Notes: generated from the letters alone by a model not told the origin. DNA of 64,000 bases from Hyphomicrobium sp. (GCA_003987725.1 RXJH01000013.1:321978-385977); one strand, 5' to 3'. Shown: positions 8,912-18,905, counted from the stretch's first letter. A program made the numbers and translations.

Positions 8912-10639
8912 ATGAGTGCCGAACTGGTTCATCGAACTGGATCGCCGATCCTCATCGGCACGCATGCGCTTGATCGCAAGCTTTCGGCTTCCGCAGTTTG
9001 GTATGCGACGAGCGCAATTGCGGTTGGTCTTGCTTATTACCACTGGTGTTATGAAGGTTGGCGCGACACCATCATCTTCGCGGGAGCTATCACGGCAGCA
9101 CTTATTTTTGCGCTGACGTTTGTTTCCAGACGCATCCTTTTTTCTATTACGCTCATTGCCCTCTTGGTTGCGACGATCGTGATTGCCGCCGATGTCAAGC
9201 AGCACTACGTCGAGATGGTGCTGCATGCCTACGACGTTGTGTTTTACCTGACGTCCTGGTCGACAATCGTCTTCCTCTGGGTCGACCACAGATCGTTGCT
9301 GCTCGCGCTTCTCGCGATGATCGCGGTTGCCATCGTCTCGGGCCTAGTGCTTTGGCATTTCGACAGCTCGCGTGTCCCTCGTCGCTTCAGTGGCGGATTG
9401 TTCGTTCTCTGTGTGGCGCTGAGTATGGGGGCGAGCTACGCAAAAGGAGAGCGGGGGAATACCCAGTTTTACTGGGATCATCTTTACGTCTCGTCATTTT
9501 ATTCATCGTGGTCGGAGACGCTCCAGACGTTGTGGAAGGGTCAACTGTTCGATGCTCTGAAATCTCAACCGATGCCGCCCTTCAAAATACCAACATGCGC
9601 GCTCAACCGGAAGCCGCCGCACATTATTCTCATTCACCAGGAAAGCGCCTTTCCACCCTCATACTTTTCGGAAATCAGCTATGACCACCGGCTCGATCCA
9701 TTCTTCAAATCGTTCGACGGCCGCCTCCACAAGCTGCGCGTAGAAACCTACGGTGGAGCATCATGGCTCACCGAGTTCTCGGTCCTCGCTGGCGTCTCAT
9801 CCTATTCATTTGGCGGTATGCGTACGTTCGTCCAATCGCTGATGCAGGGGAAGATCCACGACGCCGTTCCGCAGGTTCTGGCGCGCTGCGGATATCACAA
9901 TAGTGTCTTCTACCCGGTTCCGAAGGCATTCGTATCGAACGATCGCTTCTACACGTCCGTCGGAATGCCGGAGATTTTTGATTACCGGGCGCAGGGGGCA
10001 AAGCGCTTCGATGAGCGCGATCGATTCTACTACGCTAACGCGCTGAACGATATCGAACGCCACATTGCATTGTCGAATAGCCCGCTTTTCACCTTCGTTA
10101 TAACGTCGGCGACGCACCTTCCGTACACCAAGACGTACGAACCGAACGTGCAAGTCTCGGGCGGCGGCCCTGGAACTGATCCCGAAATGAACGAATACCT
10201 GCGCCGTCTTGGGTTGGCGCACATGGACTACGACGAATTTAGGACGGCACTCTCAAAGCGCTTTCCAGGCGAGCGCTTCCTCATCGTCCAATACGGTGAT
10301 CACCAACCGATCGCAACGCGCACGCTTCTCGGCTTCGACGCGACTTCGTTCGCGGAAGACATCAAGCTGACGCCGGAAAGCCGCGGCCTGCTGACCTACT
10401 ACTCCGTCGATGGCGTAAACTACGATCCCCCGTCCTTGCCGGAGATCGACGTTCTTGATGTGCCTTATCTTGGCACGATCATGCTTCAAGCGGCGCGGTT
10501 GCCATTGCCTGATTCCTATCAAGAACGGCTACGCCTGTTGGCTCTCTGCCAAGGCCGCTACTTTACATGTACGAAGTCGCAGGAGATCCTGGCCTTTCAC
10601 CGAAGGCTTATGGATTCGGGCCTGATTGAAGCGCGATGA
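8912..10639 (+). CDS. LTA synthase-like membrane sulfatase/phosphotransferase
   Basis: In this 575-residue protein, four to five membrane segments fill residues 25-180 (for example SITLIALLVATIVIAA and LLLALLAMIAVAIVSGLVLW). An extracytoplasmic sulfatase-fold domain follows. Metal and active-site features are IILIHQESAFPP (about 236-247), GGASWLTEFSVLAG with a Thr in the nucleophile position (about 280), and YGDHQP (about 460), as in LTA synthases, OpgB and phosphoethanolamine transferases. It likely transfers phosphoglycerol or phosphoethanolamine onto a surface glycan or lipid. An in-frame TGA three codons upstream fixes the ATG as the first possible start, although its ribosome site is poor. 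Confidence 0.8.
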   Translation: MSAELVHRTGSPILIGTHALDRKLSASAVWYATSAIAVGLAYYHWCYEGWRDTIIFAGAITAALIFALTFVSRRILFSITLIALLVATIVIAADVKQHYVEMVLHAYDVVFYLTSWSTIVFLWVDHRSLLLALLAMIAVAIVSGLVLWHFDSSRVPRRFSGGLFVLCVALSMGASYAKGERGNTQFYWDHLYVSSFYSSWSETLQTLWKGQLFDALKSQPMPPFKIPTCALNRKPPHIILIHQESAFPPSYFSEISYDHRLDPFFKSFDGRLHKLRVETYGGASWLTEFSVLAGVSSYSFGGMRTFVQSLMQGKIHDAVPQVLARCGYHNSVFYPVPKAFVSNDRFYTSVGMPEIFDYRAQGAKRFDERDRFYYANALNDIERHIALSNSPLFTFVITSATHLPYTKTYEPNVQVSGGGPGTDPEMNEYLRRLGLAHMDYDEFRTALSKRFPGERFLIVQYGDHQPIATRTLLGFDATSFAEDIKLTPESRGLLTYYSVDGVNYDPPSLPEIDVLDVPYLGTIMLQAARLPLPDSYQERLRLLALCQGRYFTCTKSQEILAFHRRLMDSGLIEAR

Positions 10640-11304
10640 GATCCTGACCGCGGCTCAACTCAAGCTTTTGAACCGGGCTGCCGGAATTCAGAGATCGCTC
10701 GACGCCTCGACGATGTCCCGGCCGAGGCTCGCGAGGCGCGCTCTGACGATCATCCATGGTGAACAATCCATGCGCCGCGATGATCGAGCCAAGCACTAGT
10801 CCAAGCTTTGGCCGGATCGTTGCCGGGCCAGACAGCAGCAAGAGCAGGATTCAAAAACGAGAACAACTCTGCGAGCGCCACCAGCGTGGCGATGCCAATA
10901 ACGACACCCGGTACGACGATGGCAGCCGAAAGGAGACCATCGAATGCCGCCCTCCAGGAAACGGGTATCATTTGAAATGAATTTGATCAGCGAAATCGGG
11001 GCAGGCACGTCTCTAACAGCAAAGGGGCCAAACAGGACGGGTCCCTTGAATCCCCACGAATGAAGAAACATTTGATGAGAGTATTTTGGATTGATCTTTT
11101 TTGCCGTTGCGCTTGCGACAGGCGCGGTGAGGCAATAGCCGCAGCGAAGATGCGTGCGCCACAAAGTCTCTACATGGCTTGTGGAAGTACGGCCGGCGCA
11201 AGCTAGTGGCTCCGCCTCCTGTTCGCAGCCTTATGTAGCGAGAGCGAGTCCAATCTAGGCCTTGCTACGGGTCTCACGACCATTTCGTAACCGGGAGGTA
11301 GAGG
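10640..11304. other. Intergenic region with one doubtful hydrophobic reading frame
   Basis: This stretch of 665 bases has no convincing gene. A minus-strand frame at 10750-10971 (73 residues) contains a hydrophobic stretch (LLSAAIVVPGVVIGIATLVALA) like a membrane helix but has no ribosome site. An overlapping minus-strand frame (10796-11164) also lacks support. The last 15 bases carry GGGAGG, the ribosome site of the RND pump gene. Confidence 0.4.
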
Positions 11305-14300
11305 TTGGGCATCGTCCGCTTCGCGCTGAGGTTTCCGTATACTTTTTACGTCCTCGCCGCCTTCATCGTCTTTATCGGCGTTACTGCAATTCGCACGATG
11401 CCGACCGATATCTTCCCGGAGATCAACATCCCGGTCGTCACGGTGATTTGGCAATTCACCGGTCTCAGCACGCCGGAAATGGAACAGCGCGTCACCACAT
11501 ACAGTCAGTACGCGATTAGCGCGAACGTCAACGGCATCAAGAATATGGAAGCGCAGACGCTGAACGGGCTGTCTGTGCAAAAGCTATATTTTCAATCGGA
11601 TGTGAACCTCGATCTTGCGATCGCCCAGATCGTCTCTGCGACGAACGCGATCCGCGCCCTGCTGCCTGTTGGAATTGAGCCGCCGATCGTCGTGCAGTTT
11701 AATGCTTCGAGTGTTCCTGTTCTTCAAATCAGCCTCAGCTCTGACACGCTGAACGAACAACAGCTTTACGATTACGGTATCTACCGCGTGCGTCAGCAGT
11801 TGGCGCCGATCCCGGGTCTCACGCTGCCGACTCCGGCAGGCGGAAAGTACCGGCAGATCATGGTCGATATCGATCCGGATAAGTTGCAGTCGCGCGGTCT
11901 GACACCCCTCGACGTCGTGAACGCGGTCAATACGCAAGCCCTGACGTTGCCATCCGGAACGGCGAAGATCGGGGACACTCAATACACAGTCCGCACCAAC
12001 GCGATGCCGCCGAGCATCGATGATCTCAACAATATTCCGATAAAGTTTACGAACAACGCCACCGTCTTCATCAAGGACGTCGCCCAGGTCCACGACGGAT
12101 GGTTGGTCCAACAGAACATCGTGCGGGACGACGGCAAACGCTCTGTGCTCCTCAGCATCATCAAGAATGGCAATGCCTCGACGCTCGATGTGGTCAATCG
12201 GGTCAAAGCTGCATTGGTTACCATGCGCCTTTCGGCGCCGCCGGGCATGAAGTTCAGCGAGTTGTTCGATCAATCTCAATTCGTTACTTCTGCCGTGCAG
12301 GGAGTTCTTCGCGAGGGTGCGATCGCAGCAGGTCTTACCGCGCTGATGATACTGCTCTTTCTAGGCTCTTGGCGTTCGACGCTGGTGGTGATGATCTCGA
12401 TCCCACTCGCCATTCTCTCGTCGCTGGTCGTTCTGTATTTCCTCGGAGAGACGCTCAACACGATGACCCTTGGCGGGCTCGCGCTGGCCGTTGGTATTCT
12501 CGTCGATGACTCTACCGTGACGATCGAGAATACGCATCGGCTGCTGAACGAAGAACACATGCCGCTGCCCGAGGCGACACTGCACGGGGCAGCCGGCATC
12601 GCCATACCGACGCTCGTATCGACACTCGCCATCAGCTGTGTGTTCACGTCCGTCGTCTTTCTCGACGGCCCTGCGAAATATCTGTTCACACCGCTCGGGC
12701 TTGCGGTCGTGTTCGCGATGCTCGCCTCATACGGGCTCTCGCGTACGTTGACGCCCATCACGATCGGGCTGCTCCTGCAGAGCGAGCATCGTGGAGCGGA
12801 TGATGGCCGGAGAAGTTGGGCGCGCCGCTTTCAGGCAGCCTTCGACCGCAATTTCGAGCGCATGCGTACTGGCTATGTCGCGTTGCTGACGACGCTCCTG
12901 AAGAGGAGATTCATAATTCCGATTGTGGTCGTTCTGATACTCGGCCTTGGAGTCTCGATGTTCCTTCTGGTCGGACGTGACTTCTTTCCAATTATCGACG
13001 GTGGACAGATTCAGCTGCATGTCAGAGCACCAGCCGGAACGCGAATTGAAACGACCGAACGAATTTTCCAGGCGGTCGAGAACAAGATTCGCGAAGTCAT
13101 CCCAGAGAACGAGCGTGAGCTGATCGTCGACAATATTGGACTGCCAGCGCGCGCGTACAACTTGGCGTTTGCGGATGGATCGACGATCGGCGTCAACGAC
13201 GGTGTCATCCTTGTAGCGCTCAAAGAGGGCCACGCGCCGACAGCCAACTACGTTCGCCAGCTTCGCGAAGCGCTGCCCGCAGCGTTTCCAGAGGAGGTGT
13301 TCTATTTCCAGCCTGCCGATATCGTCACCCAGATACTCAATTTCGGTCTCCCCGCGCAGATCGATGTACGAACGGTCGGCTACGATCGGACGACGAACCT
13401 TCGCGTGGCCGAGGAATTGCGCAGGCGAATGGCAGCTATTCCCGGTGTCGCCGATGCGCATCTGCAGCAAGAGGTCTACGCGCCGGCATTCTACGCGACC
13501 ATTGATCGGGCTCGCGCTCAACAGCTCGGCCTCAACGCGAACTCCGTTGCGACCAACGTCAATATCAGTTTGAGTTCGTCCGAGCAGGTTACGCCGAATT
13601 TCTGGACTGATCCGAAATCCGGCATTCCATACTACCTGGCAGTGCAGACGCCGGAGCCGCGGGTCGCGTCATTAAACGACTTGGCCAACACGCCAGTGTC
13701 CTCGGTGGTAACGGCTGCAGGCGCCCTGATCCCCGGGCTGCTCAGCAACGTGGCGACATTCAAGCGCGACACGGTGCCGACCAACAGCAACCAGACCAAT
13801 ATCCAACCCGTTTACGAGGTTTACGCCAGTATCGAGGGCCGAGATCTCGGTGGTGTCGCAGCTGACATCAATAAGATCGTCACGGACCTTCAGAGCCAGC
13901 TGTCACCAGGGAATACGATCCAAGTGGTGGGACAGATCCAAAGTATGAAGGACTCGTTCCGTAATCTCGGCATCGGCCTCCTGTTTGCGGCGGTGTTCGT
14001 CTATCTTTTGATGGTCGTGAATTATCAGAACTTCGGCGATCCGTTCGTCGTGATTTTGGCGCTGCCAATAACGTTCTGCGGCATCCTCACGATGCTGTTC
14101 ATTACTGGAACGACGCTTAACGTTCCGTCGTTGATGGGCGCGATCATGGCCGTCGGCGTGGCGTCCGCGAACTCAATTCTGCTTGTCACGTTCGCCCGCG
14201 AGCAGCAGCTTGCAGGAAAGCCCGCGAGCGAGGCCGCGGTCGATGCCGGGCGTACTCGTATTCGCCCAGTGCTCATGACTGCGGCGGCAATGATCGTCGG

Positions 14301-14484
14301 CATGATCCCGATGGCGATCGGCGGCGCCGGCGACGAGCAGAATTCGGTGCTGGCCCGCGCCGTGATTGGCGGTCTCTTGTTTGCGACGCCCACAACTCTG
14401 CTCGTTGTTCCGTACCTATTTGCCAAGCTGCGGAAGCGCAATGACGGTAAGCCCGCGAAGGGCGTGTTTGAAAGGCAGGTCTAA
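11305..14484 (+). CDS. RND-family efflux permease
   Basis: In this 1059-residue inner-membrane pump, the N-terminus (RFALRFPYTFYVLAAFIVF, then MPTDIFPEINIPVV) and the RND signature LGGLALAVGILVDDSTVTIENTHR near residue 400 are clear; the two Asp of VDD belong to the proton relay region. Twelve membrane helices are arranged in two halves, with large periplasmic loops at about 35-330 and 560-860. It exports hydrophobic compounds, driven by protons, in a complex with a periplasmic adaptor and an outer-membrane channel. Start is TTG at 11305 with GGGAGG 6 bases upstream. The adaptor gene follows at once (order permease-adaptor, the reverse of the common order). No outer-membrane factor gene is in the window. 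Confidence 0.92.
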   Translation: MGIVRFALRFPYTFYVLAAFIVFIGVTAIRTMPTDIFPEINIPVVTVIWQFTGLSTPEMEQRVTTYSQYAISANVNGIKNMEAQTLNGLSVQKLYFQSDVNLDLAIAQIVSATNAIRALLPVGIEPPIVVQFNASSVPVLQISLSSDTLNEQQLYDYGIYRVRQQLAPIPGLTLPTPAGGKYRQIMVDIDPDKLQSRGLTPLDVVNAVNTQALTLPSGTAKIGDTQYTVRTNAMPPSIDDLNNIPIKFTNNATVFIKDVAQVHDGWLVQQNIVRDDGKRSVLLSIIKNGNASTLDVVNRVKAALVTMRLSAPPGMKFSELFDQSQFVTSAVQGVLREGAIAAGLTALMILLFLGSWRSTLVVMISIPLAILSSLVVLYFLGETLNTMTLGGLALAVGILVDDSTVTIENTHRLLNEEHMPLPEATLHGAAGIAIPTLVSTLAISCVFTSVVFLDGPAKYLFTPLGLAVVFAMLASYGLSRTLTPITIGLLLQSEHRGADDGRRSWARRFQAAFDRNFERMRTGYVALLTTLLKRRFIIPIVVVLILGLGVSMFLLVGRDFFPIIDGGQIQLHVRAPAGTRIETTERIFQAVENKIREVIPENERELIVDNIGLPARAYNLAFADGSTIGVNDGVILVALKEGHAPTANYVRQLREALPAAFPEEVFYFQPADIVTQILNFGLPAQIDVRTVGYDRTTNLRVAEELRRRMAAIPGVADAHLQQEVYAPAFYATIDRARAQQLGLNANSVATNVNISLSSSEQVTPNFWTDPKSGIPYYLAVQTPEPRVASLNDLANTPVSSVVTAAGALIPGLLSNVATFKRDTVPTNSNQTNIQPVYEVYASIEGRDLGGVAADINKIVTDLQSQLSPGNTIQVVGQIQSMKDSFRNLGIGLLFAAVFVYLLMVVNYQNFGDPFVVILALPITFCGILTMLFITGTTLNVPSLMGAIMAVGVASANSILLVTFAREQQLAGKPASEAAVDAGRTRIRPVLMTAAAMIVGMIPMAIGGAGDEQNSVLARAVIGGLLFATPTTLLVVPYLFAKLRKRNDGKPAKGVFERQV

Positions 14485-14485
14485 C

Positions 14486-15799
14486 GTGACCGATTCAAAC
14501 GACTCGCTATCGATCCGGCCAACGGATGAGAGACGCGAGAACAGGGGGCAGCCGGATCTCGTGACCCCGGTACCGAAAGGTCATGGCGGTCTATGGCTCG
14601 GAGTAGGAGTCCTTTTGCTACTGACCGGCGCGCTGGTCGTTGGCGGCATCAATGCCCGTGCGTTGAGACAACAGACTTTGGCCACGTCCGAGCGGCACCG
14701 CAATTTTGTGCCGAAAGTTCGGGTAGCGCCGGTGAAAGCCAGCAGCGACATCAATTCCGTGTCCTTGCCGGCGACGACGTTGGCGTTCACAACGGCGAAC
14801 ATCTTTGCCCGCGCGAGCGGTTACATAGGCAAGCGTAACGTCGATATCGGCGATCGCGTCAAGAAAGGAGAGCTGCTGGCGGAAATTGTCGCCCCCGAGC
14901 TCGATCATCAGATTGCGCAAGCTGAGGCCACGCTCGAACAGGACAAAGCTACGCTGCGCCAAAACGTGGCCAACCGGGATCTCGCCAAGATCACCTGGGA
15001 TCGAGACAAGCCCGTAGTCGCCAAAGGCTGGGTGACGCAACAGCAAGGCTCGATCGATGAGCAGAATCTGAAGGCGCAGATCGCCGGTGTAGGGGTCGCC
15101 GAGCAAAACATTGCTGCGCAGGAAGCGACGATCAAGGTTCTTCAGCAGCAAAAGGACTATCAGAGTGTCGTCGCTCCGTTCGACGGAGTCGTCACTCAAC
15201 GCAACATCGATGTCGGAAGCTTGGTGCAGGCAGACGCGACGAGTGGCACCTTTATGTTCAATCTCATTCAGACCGACATCATAAGAACCCAGGTTTACGT
15301 TCCGCAGGACCAGGCGTTCGGGGTTCAGCCTGGCGTTGAAGCCGTCGTGCGCATTCCAGAAATTCCGGACCGCACATTTCCGGGAAAGGTCACGCGCATT
15401 GCCGATGCGTTGAACCCCGTCACCCGGACGTTGTTGACGGAAATTGACGTTCCCAATCCGGACGGAGCGCTGTCTGCTGGCGTCTACTGCACCGTCGAGC
15501 TTCATATTCCGCGCAAGGAGCCTTCCCTCCTGGTGCCGGCAGAAGCGATCGTGTTTGATCGGAACGGCCTGCACGTGGCCGTCGTCGAAGGCGGAATTGT
15601 CAATCTGCAAAAAATTTCGGTCGCACGGGACTTGGGGACCGAAGTCGAGGTGCACGACGGCCTTAAGAAGGGTGACTTGGTGGTGCTCAACCCGTCGGTC
15701 GACTTGGCTCAAGGAAGTAAGGTTGAGGTGCGGTCCGAGGGATCTGATAAAACCGCCAGTGAACCAGCCTTGCGGCCGTCAACGAAAAATCGTTCGTGA
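14486..15799 (+). CDS. RND efflux periplasmic adaptor (membrane fusion protein)
   Basis: This adaptor has about 437 residues. One membrane anchor (LWLGVGVLLLLTGALVVGG, about residues 33-51) is followed by the biotinyl-lipoyl half-motif ARASGYIGKRNVDIGDRVKKG, an alpha-hairpin with coiled-coil character (IAQAEATLEQDKATL... VLQQQKDYQ), the second half-motif VVAPFDGVVTQRNIDVGSLV and beta-barrel segments. That is the HlyD/AcrA architecture. It links the RND permease to an outer-membrane channel. GTG at 14486 lies 2 bases after the permease stop, with AAAGGCAGG before it; a longer ATG start would overlap the permease gene by 119 bases and is less likely. Both proteins form one operon. Confidence 0.9.
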   Translation: MTDSNDSLSIRPTDERRENRGQPDLVTPVPKGHGGLWLGVGVLLLLTGALVVGGINARALRQQTLATSERHRNFVPKVRVAPVKASSDINSVSLPATTLAFTTANIFARASGYIGKRNVDIGDRVKKGELLAEIVAPELDHQIAQAEATLEQDKATLRQNVANRDLAKITWDRDKPVVAKGWVTQQQGSIDEQNLKAQIAGVGVAEQNIAAQEATIKVLQQQKDYQSVVAPFDGVVTQRNIDVGSLVQADATSGTFMFNLIQTDIIRTQVYVPQDQAFGVQPGVEAVVRIPEIPDRTFPGKVTRIADALNPVTRTLLTEIDVPNPDGALSAGVYCTVELHIPRKEPSLLVPAEAIVFDRNGLHVAVVEGGIVNLQKISVARDLGTEVEVHDGLKKGDLVVLNPSVDLAQGSKVEVRSEGSDKTASEPALRPSTKNRS

Positions 15800-16035
15800 T
15801 CGAGATGCTTGTATGCCGCAGCTGTCTACCGGCGGAAGCAGCTGTCCACGACTTTGCCGCCAGCGCAAGTGGACCCGACCGCCAATTGGAATCCGGCGAT
15901 GGACAACAACGGCCGCGAACCTGTTGTCGCTGAAGAGCAACCCAAGTGCATAGTCGGCGAGAAACGTCCCACACCGACCATGCTTGCAACGGACATCCTC
16001 CAGGCGCAAGGGCCGGACAAACGCCGCGGCGATCG

Positions 16036-16761
16036 CTACATACCGGCTGCGGTCGGGCGGACGATCACCTCGTTGACGTCGACGCCTTCGGGTTGCTCGA
16101 GGGCATAGAGGATCGCGCGGCCGATGGCGTCCGGGGTCAGCGATTTCTTGCGCCAGCCCTGTAGGGCGGCTGCTGTTTGTGCGTCGCTGATGTCGTTCCC
16201 GAGTTCGGTCTCAACGACACCGGGCGAAATGATCGTGGCGCGGATGTCGTCGTGTTCTTGACGGAGCCCTTCCGTGATCGCCCAGACGGCATATTTGGTC
16301 GCGCAATAGACTGCGCCCGTTGGGACGACCAGATGGGCGCCGATAGACGCAACATTGACGATATGTCCCGACCGCTGCGCGACGAAGCGCGGGAGCACGG
16401 CGGCGATTCCGTTCAGAACGCCGTGAATGTTCACGTCGATCATCTTCTTCCATTCGTCGCGCTTCAACGCGGCAAGCGGCGACAATGGCATCACGCCGGC
16501 GTTGTTCACCAACGCGTCGATGCGCCCGAGTTTTTGTTCAGCCGCGTCGACAAAGGCGCCGAAGTTGGCGGCGTCCGTAACGTCCAGCTCGCGCCAAGCG
16601 ACGTTCGAACCTAGCTCCTGGGCCAATGCCTGCAGGCGGTCACCCCGTCGGGCGCCGATGAACAGGCGAGCCCCGGCCTTGGCGAGTTCGCGAACTGCTG
16701 CTTCGCCGATCCCACTCGATGCGCCGGTTATCAGTACGGCCTTGTCTTTCACTCCAGTCAT
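16036..16761 (-). CDS. SDR-family oxidoreductase
   Basis: In this 241-residue protein, VLITGASSGIGEAAV is the glycine-rich NAD(P)-binding motif (TGxxxGIG), NNAGVM follows near residue 85, the catalytic Ser lies in NVASIGA and the YxxxK pair in YCATKYAVW near residue 150. These are intact, so it should be an active classical short-chain dehydrogenase. The substrate is unknown. The ATG has GGAAG upstream. An AraC-type regulator starts 150 bases away on the other strand, an arrangement typical of a regulator and its target. Confidence 0.88.
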   Translation of the reverse strand: MTGVKDKAVLITGASSGIGEAAVRELAKAGARLFIGARRGDRLQALAQELGSNVAWRELDVTDAANFGAFVDAAEQKLGRIDALVNNAGVMPLSPLAALKRDEWKKMIDVNIHGVLNGIAAVLPRFVAQRSGHIVNVASIGAHLVVPTGAVYCATKYAVWAITEGLRQEHDDIRATIISPGVVETELGNDISDAQTAAALQGWRKKSLTPDAIGRAILYALEQPEGVDVNEVIVRPTAAGM

Positions 16762-16911
16762 TCACTCTTCCTTCCGGTTGGAATTGCCGGACGGAAGATG
16801 AAGCGGAGGCTGTCCCAGGTGTTAGAGCGATCCCACGCGGACTTTGCACGATTCTCCAAATGTGCGAGCACCGCTTGCGCTGGTCCTAGGGTTGATGGGA
16901 AACAAGGCGCA

Positions 16912-17808
16912 ATGGAAAGGGTCAAGACACTCGCTGCACTCATCAAGCGGCATGCCCCGGAATCCGGGATGGCGCCTACGGCCGTTCCTCGACTGTCTCT
17001 CATTCGGGCAGATCGGCCGACGGTGCCGGTTCCGGCGGTATACGAGGCCTCACTTTGCCTGATCGCCCAGGGCTCGAAGCGCGTGTCCCTTGCGGACCAC
17101 AGCGTGATCTACGACGCTGCCAGGTATCTGCTGGTGTCGGTTGACTTGCCGCTGGTGGGACACGTCATCGATGCGAGCCCGGACGCGCCATACCTCTGCT
17201 GCAAGATTGACTTTGATCTGCCGACGCTCGCCGACTTGATTATTGCCGAGAATGCTCCGGTCCGATCGTCGGACCTAAGTGTTCTCGCCGTGTATCCGAT
17301 CGATCCCGACTTGGTGGATGCAGCTTGCCGGCTCGTTTCGCTTCTTGAGCGGCCCGAAAGCGTGCCAACACTTGCGCCGCTGATCGAGCGCGAGATCCTT
17401 TATCGGCTATTGACAGGCCCGCACGGCCCCGTGCTGCGCCGCATTGCAAGCGCAGACAGCCACTTGGGACAAGTGAGCCGAGCGATCGGCATGATCCGTA
17501 GCGGCTATCAGCAGCGGTTGCGGATCGACGACATCGCCGCCGTGGCGGGCATGAGCACGTCTTCGCTTCACGCGCATTTCAAGGCGATCACCCGGATGAC
17601 ACCAGTGGAATACCAGAAACACCTTCGACTCCAGGAGGCGCGACGGCTGATGCTGACGGAAGGCGTGAGCGCCGGATCGGCAGGCTTCGCAGTCGGCTAC
17701 GAAAGTCAGTCGCAATTCAGCAGAGAGTACCGGCGTCTCTTTGGTGTCCCGCCACGGCGCGATATAGCGCGCCTGCAGGCTGCAGCGGACTTCGTGCCGA
17801 CGGTTTAG
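16912..17808 (+). CDS. AraC-family transcriptional regulator
   Basis: In this protein of about 298 residues, the N-terminal half (VPAVYEASLCLIAQGSKRVSL... YDAARYLLVSVDLPLVGHV) is an AraC_N cupin-like ligand-binding domain. The C-terminal third has the two helix-turn-helix units: IDDIAAVAGMSTSSLHAHF and AGFAVGYESQSQFSREYRRLFG with PPRRD at the end. I use the ATG at 16912 because it begins at the usual family start; an upstream ATG at 16798 adds 38 residues without homology. Divergent from the SDR gene, whose expression it probably controls. Confidence 0.85.
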   Translation: MERVKTLAALIKRHAPESGMAPTAVPRLSLIRADRPTVPVPAVYEASLCLIAQGSKRVSLADHSVIYDAARYLLVSVDLPLVGHVIDASPDAPYLCCKIDFDLPTLADLIIAENAPVRSSDLSVLAVYPIDPDLVDAACRLVSLLERPESVPTLAPLIEREILYRLLTGPHGPVLRRIASADSHLGQVSRAIGMIRSGYQQRLRIDDIAAVAGMSTSSLHAHFKAITRMTPVEYQKHLRLQEARRLMLTEGVSAGSAGFAVGYESQSQFSREYRRLFGVPPRRDIARLQAAADFVPTV

Positions 17809-18353
17809 CCAACGAACGAGGCGGCCTGCGAGAGATGCACCAAGCAGCAATTAGCGCCAAGCAAGGGCAAAGCTAACGATGCCTTGCCCGATTTGCGAAG
17901 CATTTGTGGCGCGCAGACCGAGCATCTCGGTGCCGAGGTCTCATCTTGATCCGCTGCCGTGCAGTTCTAATGGCTGGCTTATTTGATATTTTTGCTGTGG
18001 CGCGCCGGAGATGATGAAGATGAGAACTTCAGCATTCTTGTTAAGGTTGATGGGTAAACGACCTATTGCATTTCTTGTTCGCGAGTTTCGCTTTCTGGCT
18101 CTCAGCGGAAGTAGGCTGGCCCGGTAACGACTTCCGAAATGGGCCATCAGCGGCCGTTCCCTGCTACTTCGATGACGGCGGCTCATCGCATCAATGCTGA
18201 CATCTAGGGCGGAACTGCCTCGGGCCAGAGGGACCATGTCCGCCATCCGCTTTTGCATAAGAGTGCCAGGAACAGGTCCAGAAATGTGCTTGGCCGCCGC
18301 GACCGATACCCACCATCGACGATGACAACACGATGAGCGGATGTAACTCTCAT
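17809..18353. other. Intergenic region carrying a dispersed repeat
   Basis: These 545 bases between the AraC gene and the convergent DUF488 gene hold no supported gene. A copy of a 35-base repeat lies at 17995-18029. A minus-strand open frame crosses it and yields the peptide LIFIISGAP, but has no ribosome site and no family resemblance; the peptide is simply the translation of the repeat. Confidence 0.5.
17995..18029 (+). repeat. Dispersed 35-base repeat, copy A
   Basis: CTGTGGCGCGCCGGAG begins this unit and GATGAGAACTT ends it. It is identical to copy B (29722-29756) at 34 of 35 bases, and resembles copy C (30984-31016). About 42 bases further on, both A and B carry ATTGCATTT, so the similarity extends in parts beyond the core. 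Function unknown; a recombination site or element end is possible. Confidence 0.7.
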
Positions 18354-18905
18354 TCATGCCTCCGATCGATTCGAAGCGGGGTAGATGACCGTCCCATCGG
18401 GTTGAACGACAGCTCCCGGAGTAAGGCGAGCAGGCTCCAGGCGCTCCCGCCCCATAATGTGGAAAATAGCCTCTCCACTGGCGATAAGATAGTCGGCGAC
18501 GATGCGGCGATGGCATCGCCACCATACCGCTTCCGAACACATGATCGCGCAGCGTCGGTTGCGTCCCTCTTCGAGCAAATGCGCAAGGCCCGCGTGGAAC
18601 CCTGCTGAGAGCGCGTAGTCGGCGTAGTTATGAAAGCTCTCATTCGTCCAAAAACCATTGATGCTAGGGGACAAGCTTTTGGCTTTCCCGCGAAGGCCGC
18701 CGAGCGCAGTCACATGTTCGTACGAAATGTCGAAGGCCGCCAGGGCTTCGGGTAGCGTGTCCTTGTTGAACTGCGGATTGGATCTCGATCTCGGAACCTT
18801 TCTGATGTCCACGATCCGACCGACATGGGGTCCGCGCAACAGCTCAACGAAGTCCTCAAGGCTTCGGTTGGAATGGCCGATGGTGAAGAACGGAAGCTTC
18901 ATCAC
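18354..18905 (-). CDS. DUF488 family protein
   Basis: This 183-residue protein shows the DUF488 hallmarks FFTIGHSNRSLEDFVELL at the N-terminus, IVDIRKVPRSRSNPQFN, the LGGLRG segment near residue 70 and CAIMCSEAVWWRCHRRIVADYL near 120. The family is conserved, its function unknown; the Cys and WRCHR segment suggests metal or nucleotide chemistry. Its ATG overlaps the TGA of the upstream DUF2945 gene in TGATG, so the two are translationally coupled. No signal peptide. Confidence 0.85.
   Translation of the reverse strand: MMKLPFFTIGHSNRSLEDFVELLRGPHVGRIVDIRKVPRSRSNPQFNKDTLPEALAAFDISYEHVTALGGLRGKAKSLSPSINGFWTNESFHNYADYALSAGFHAGLAHLLEEGRNRRCAIMCSEAVWWRCHRRIVADYLIASGEAIFHIMGRERLEPARLTPGAVVQPDGTVIYPASNRSEA

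Noticed and set aside
11584-12279. 231-codon minus-strand frame across the RND permease
   Set aside because: Shadow with no ribosome site.
12727-13521. Long minus-strand frame across the RND permease
   Set aside because: Shadow of the permease gene in high-GC sequence.
14618-15712. 364-codon open frame on the minus strand
   Set aside because: Shadow of the RND adaptor gene; composition mirrors it.
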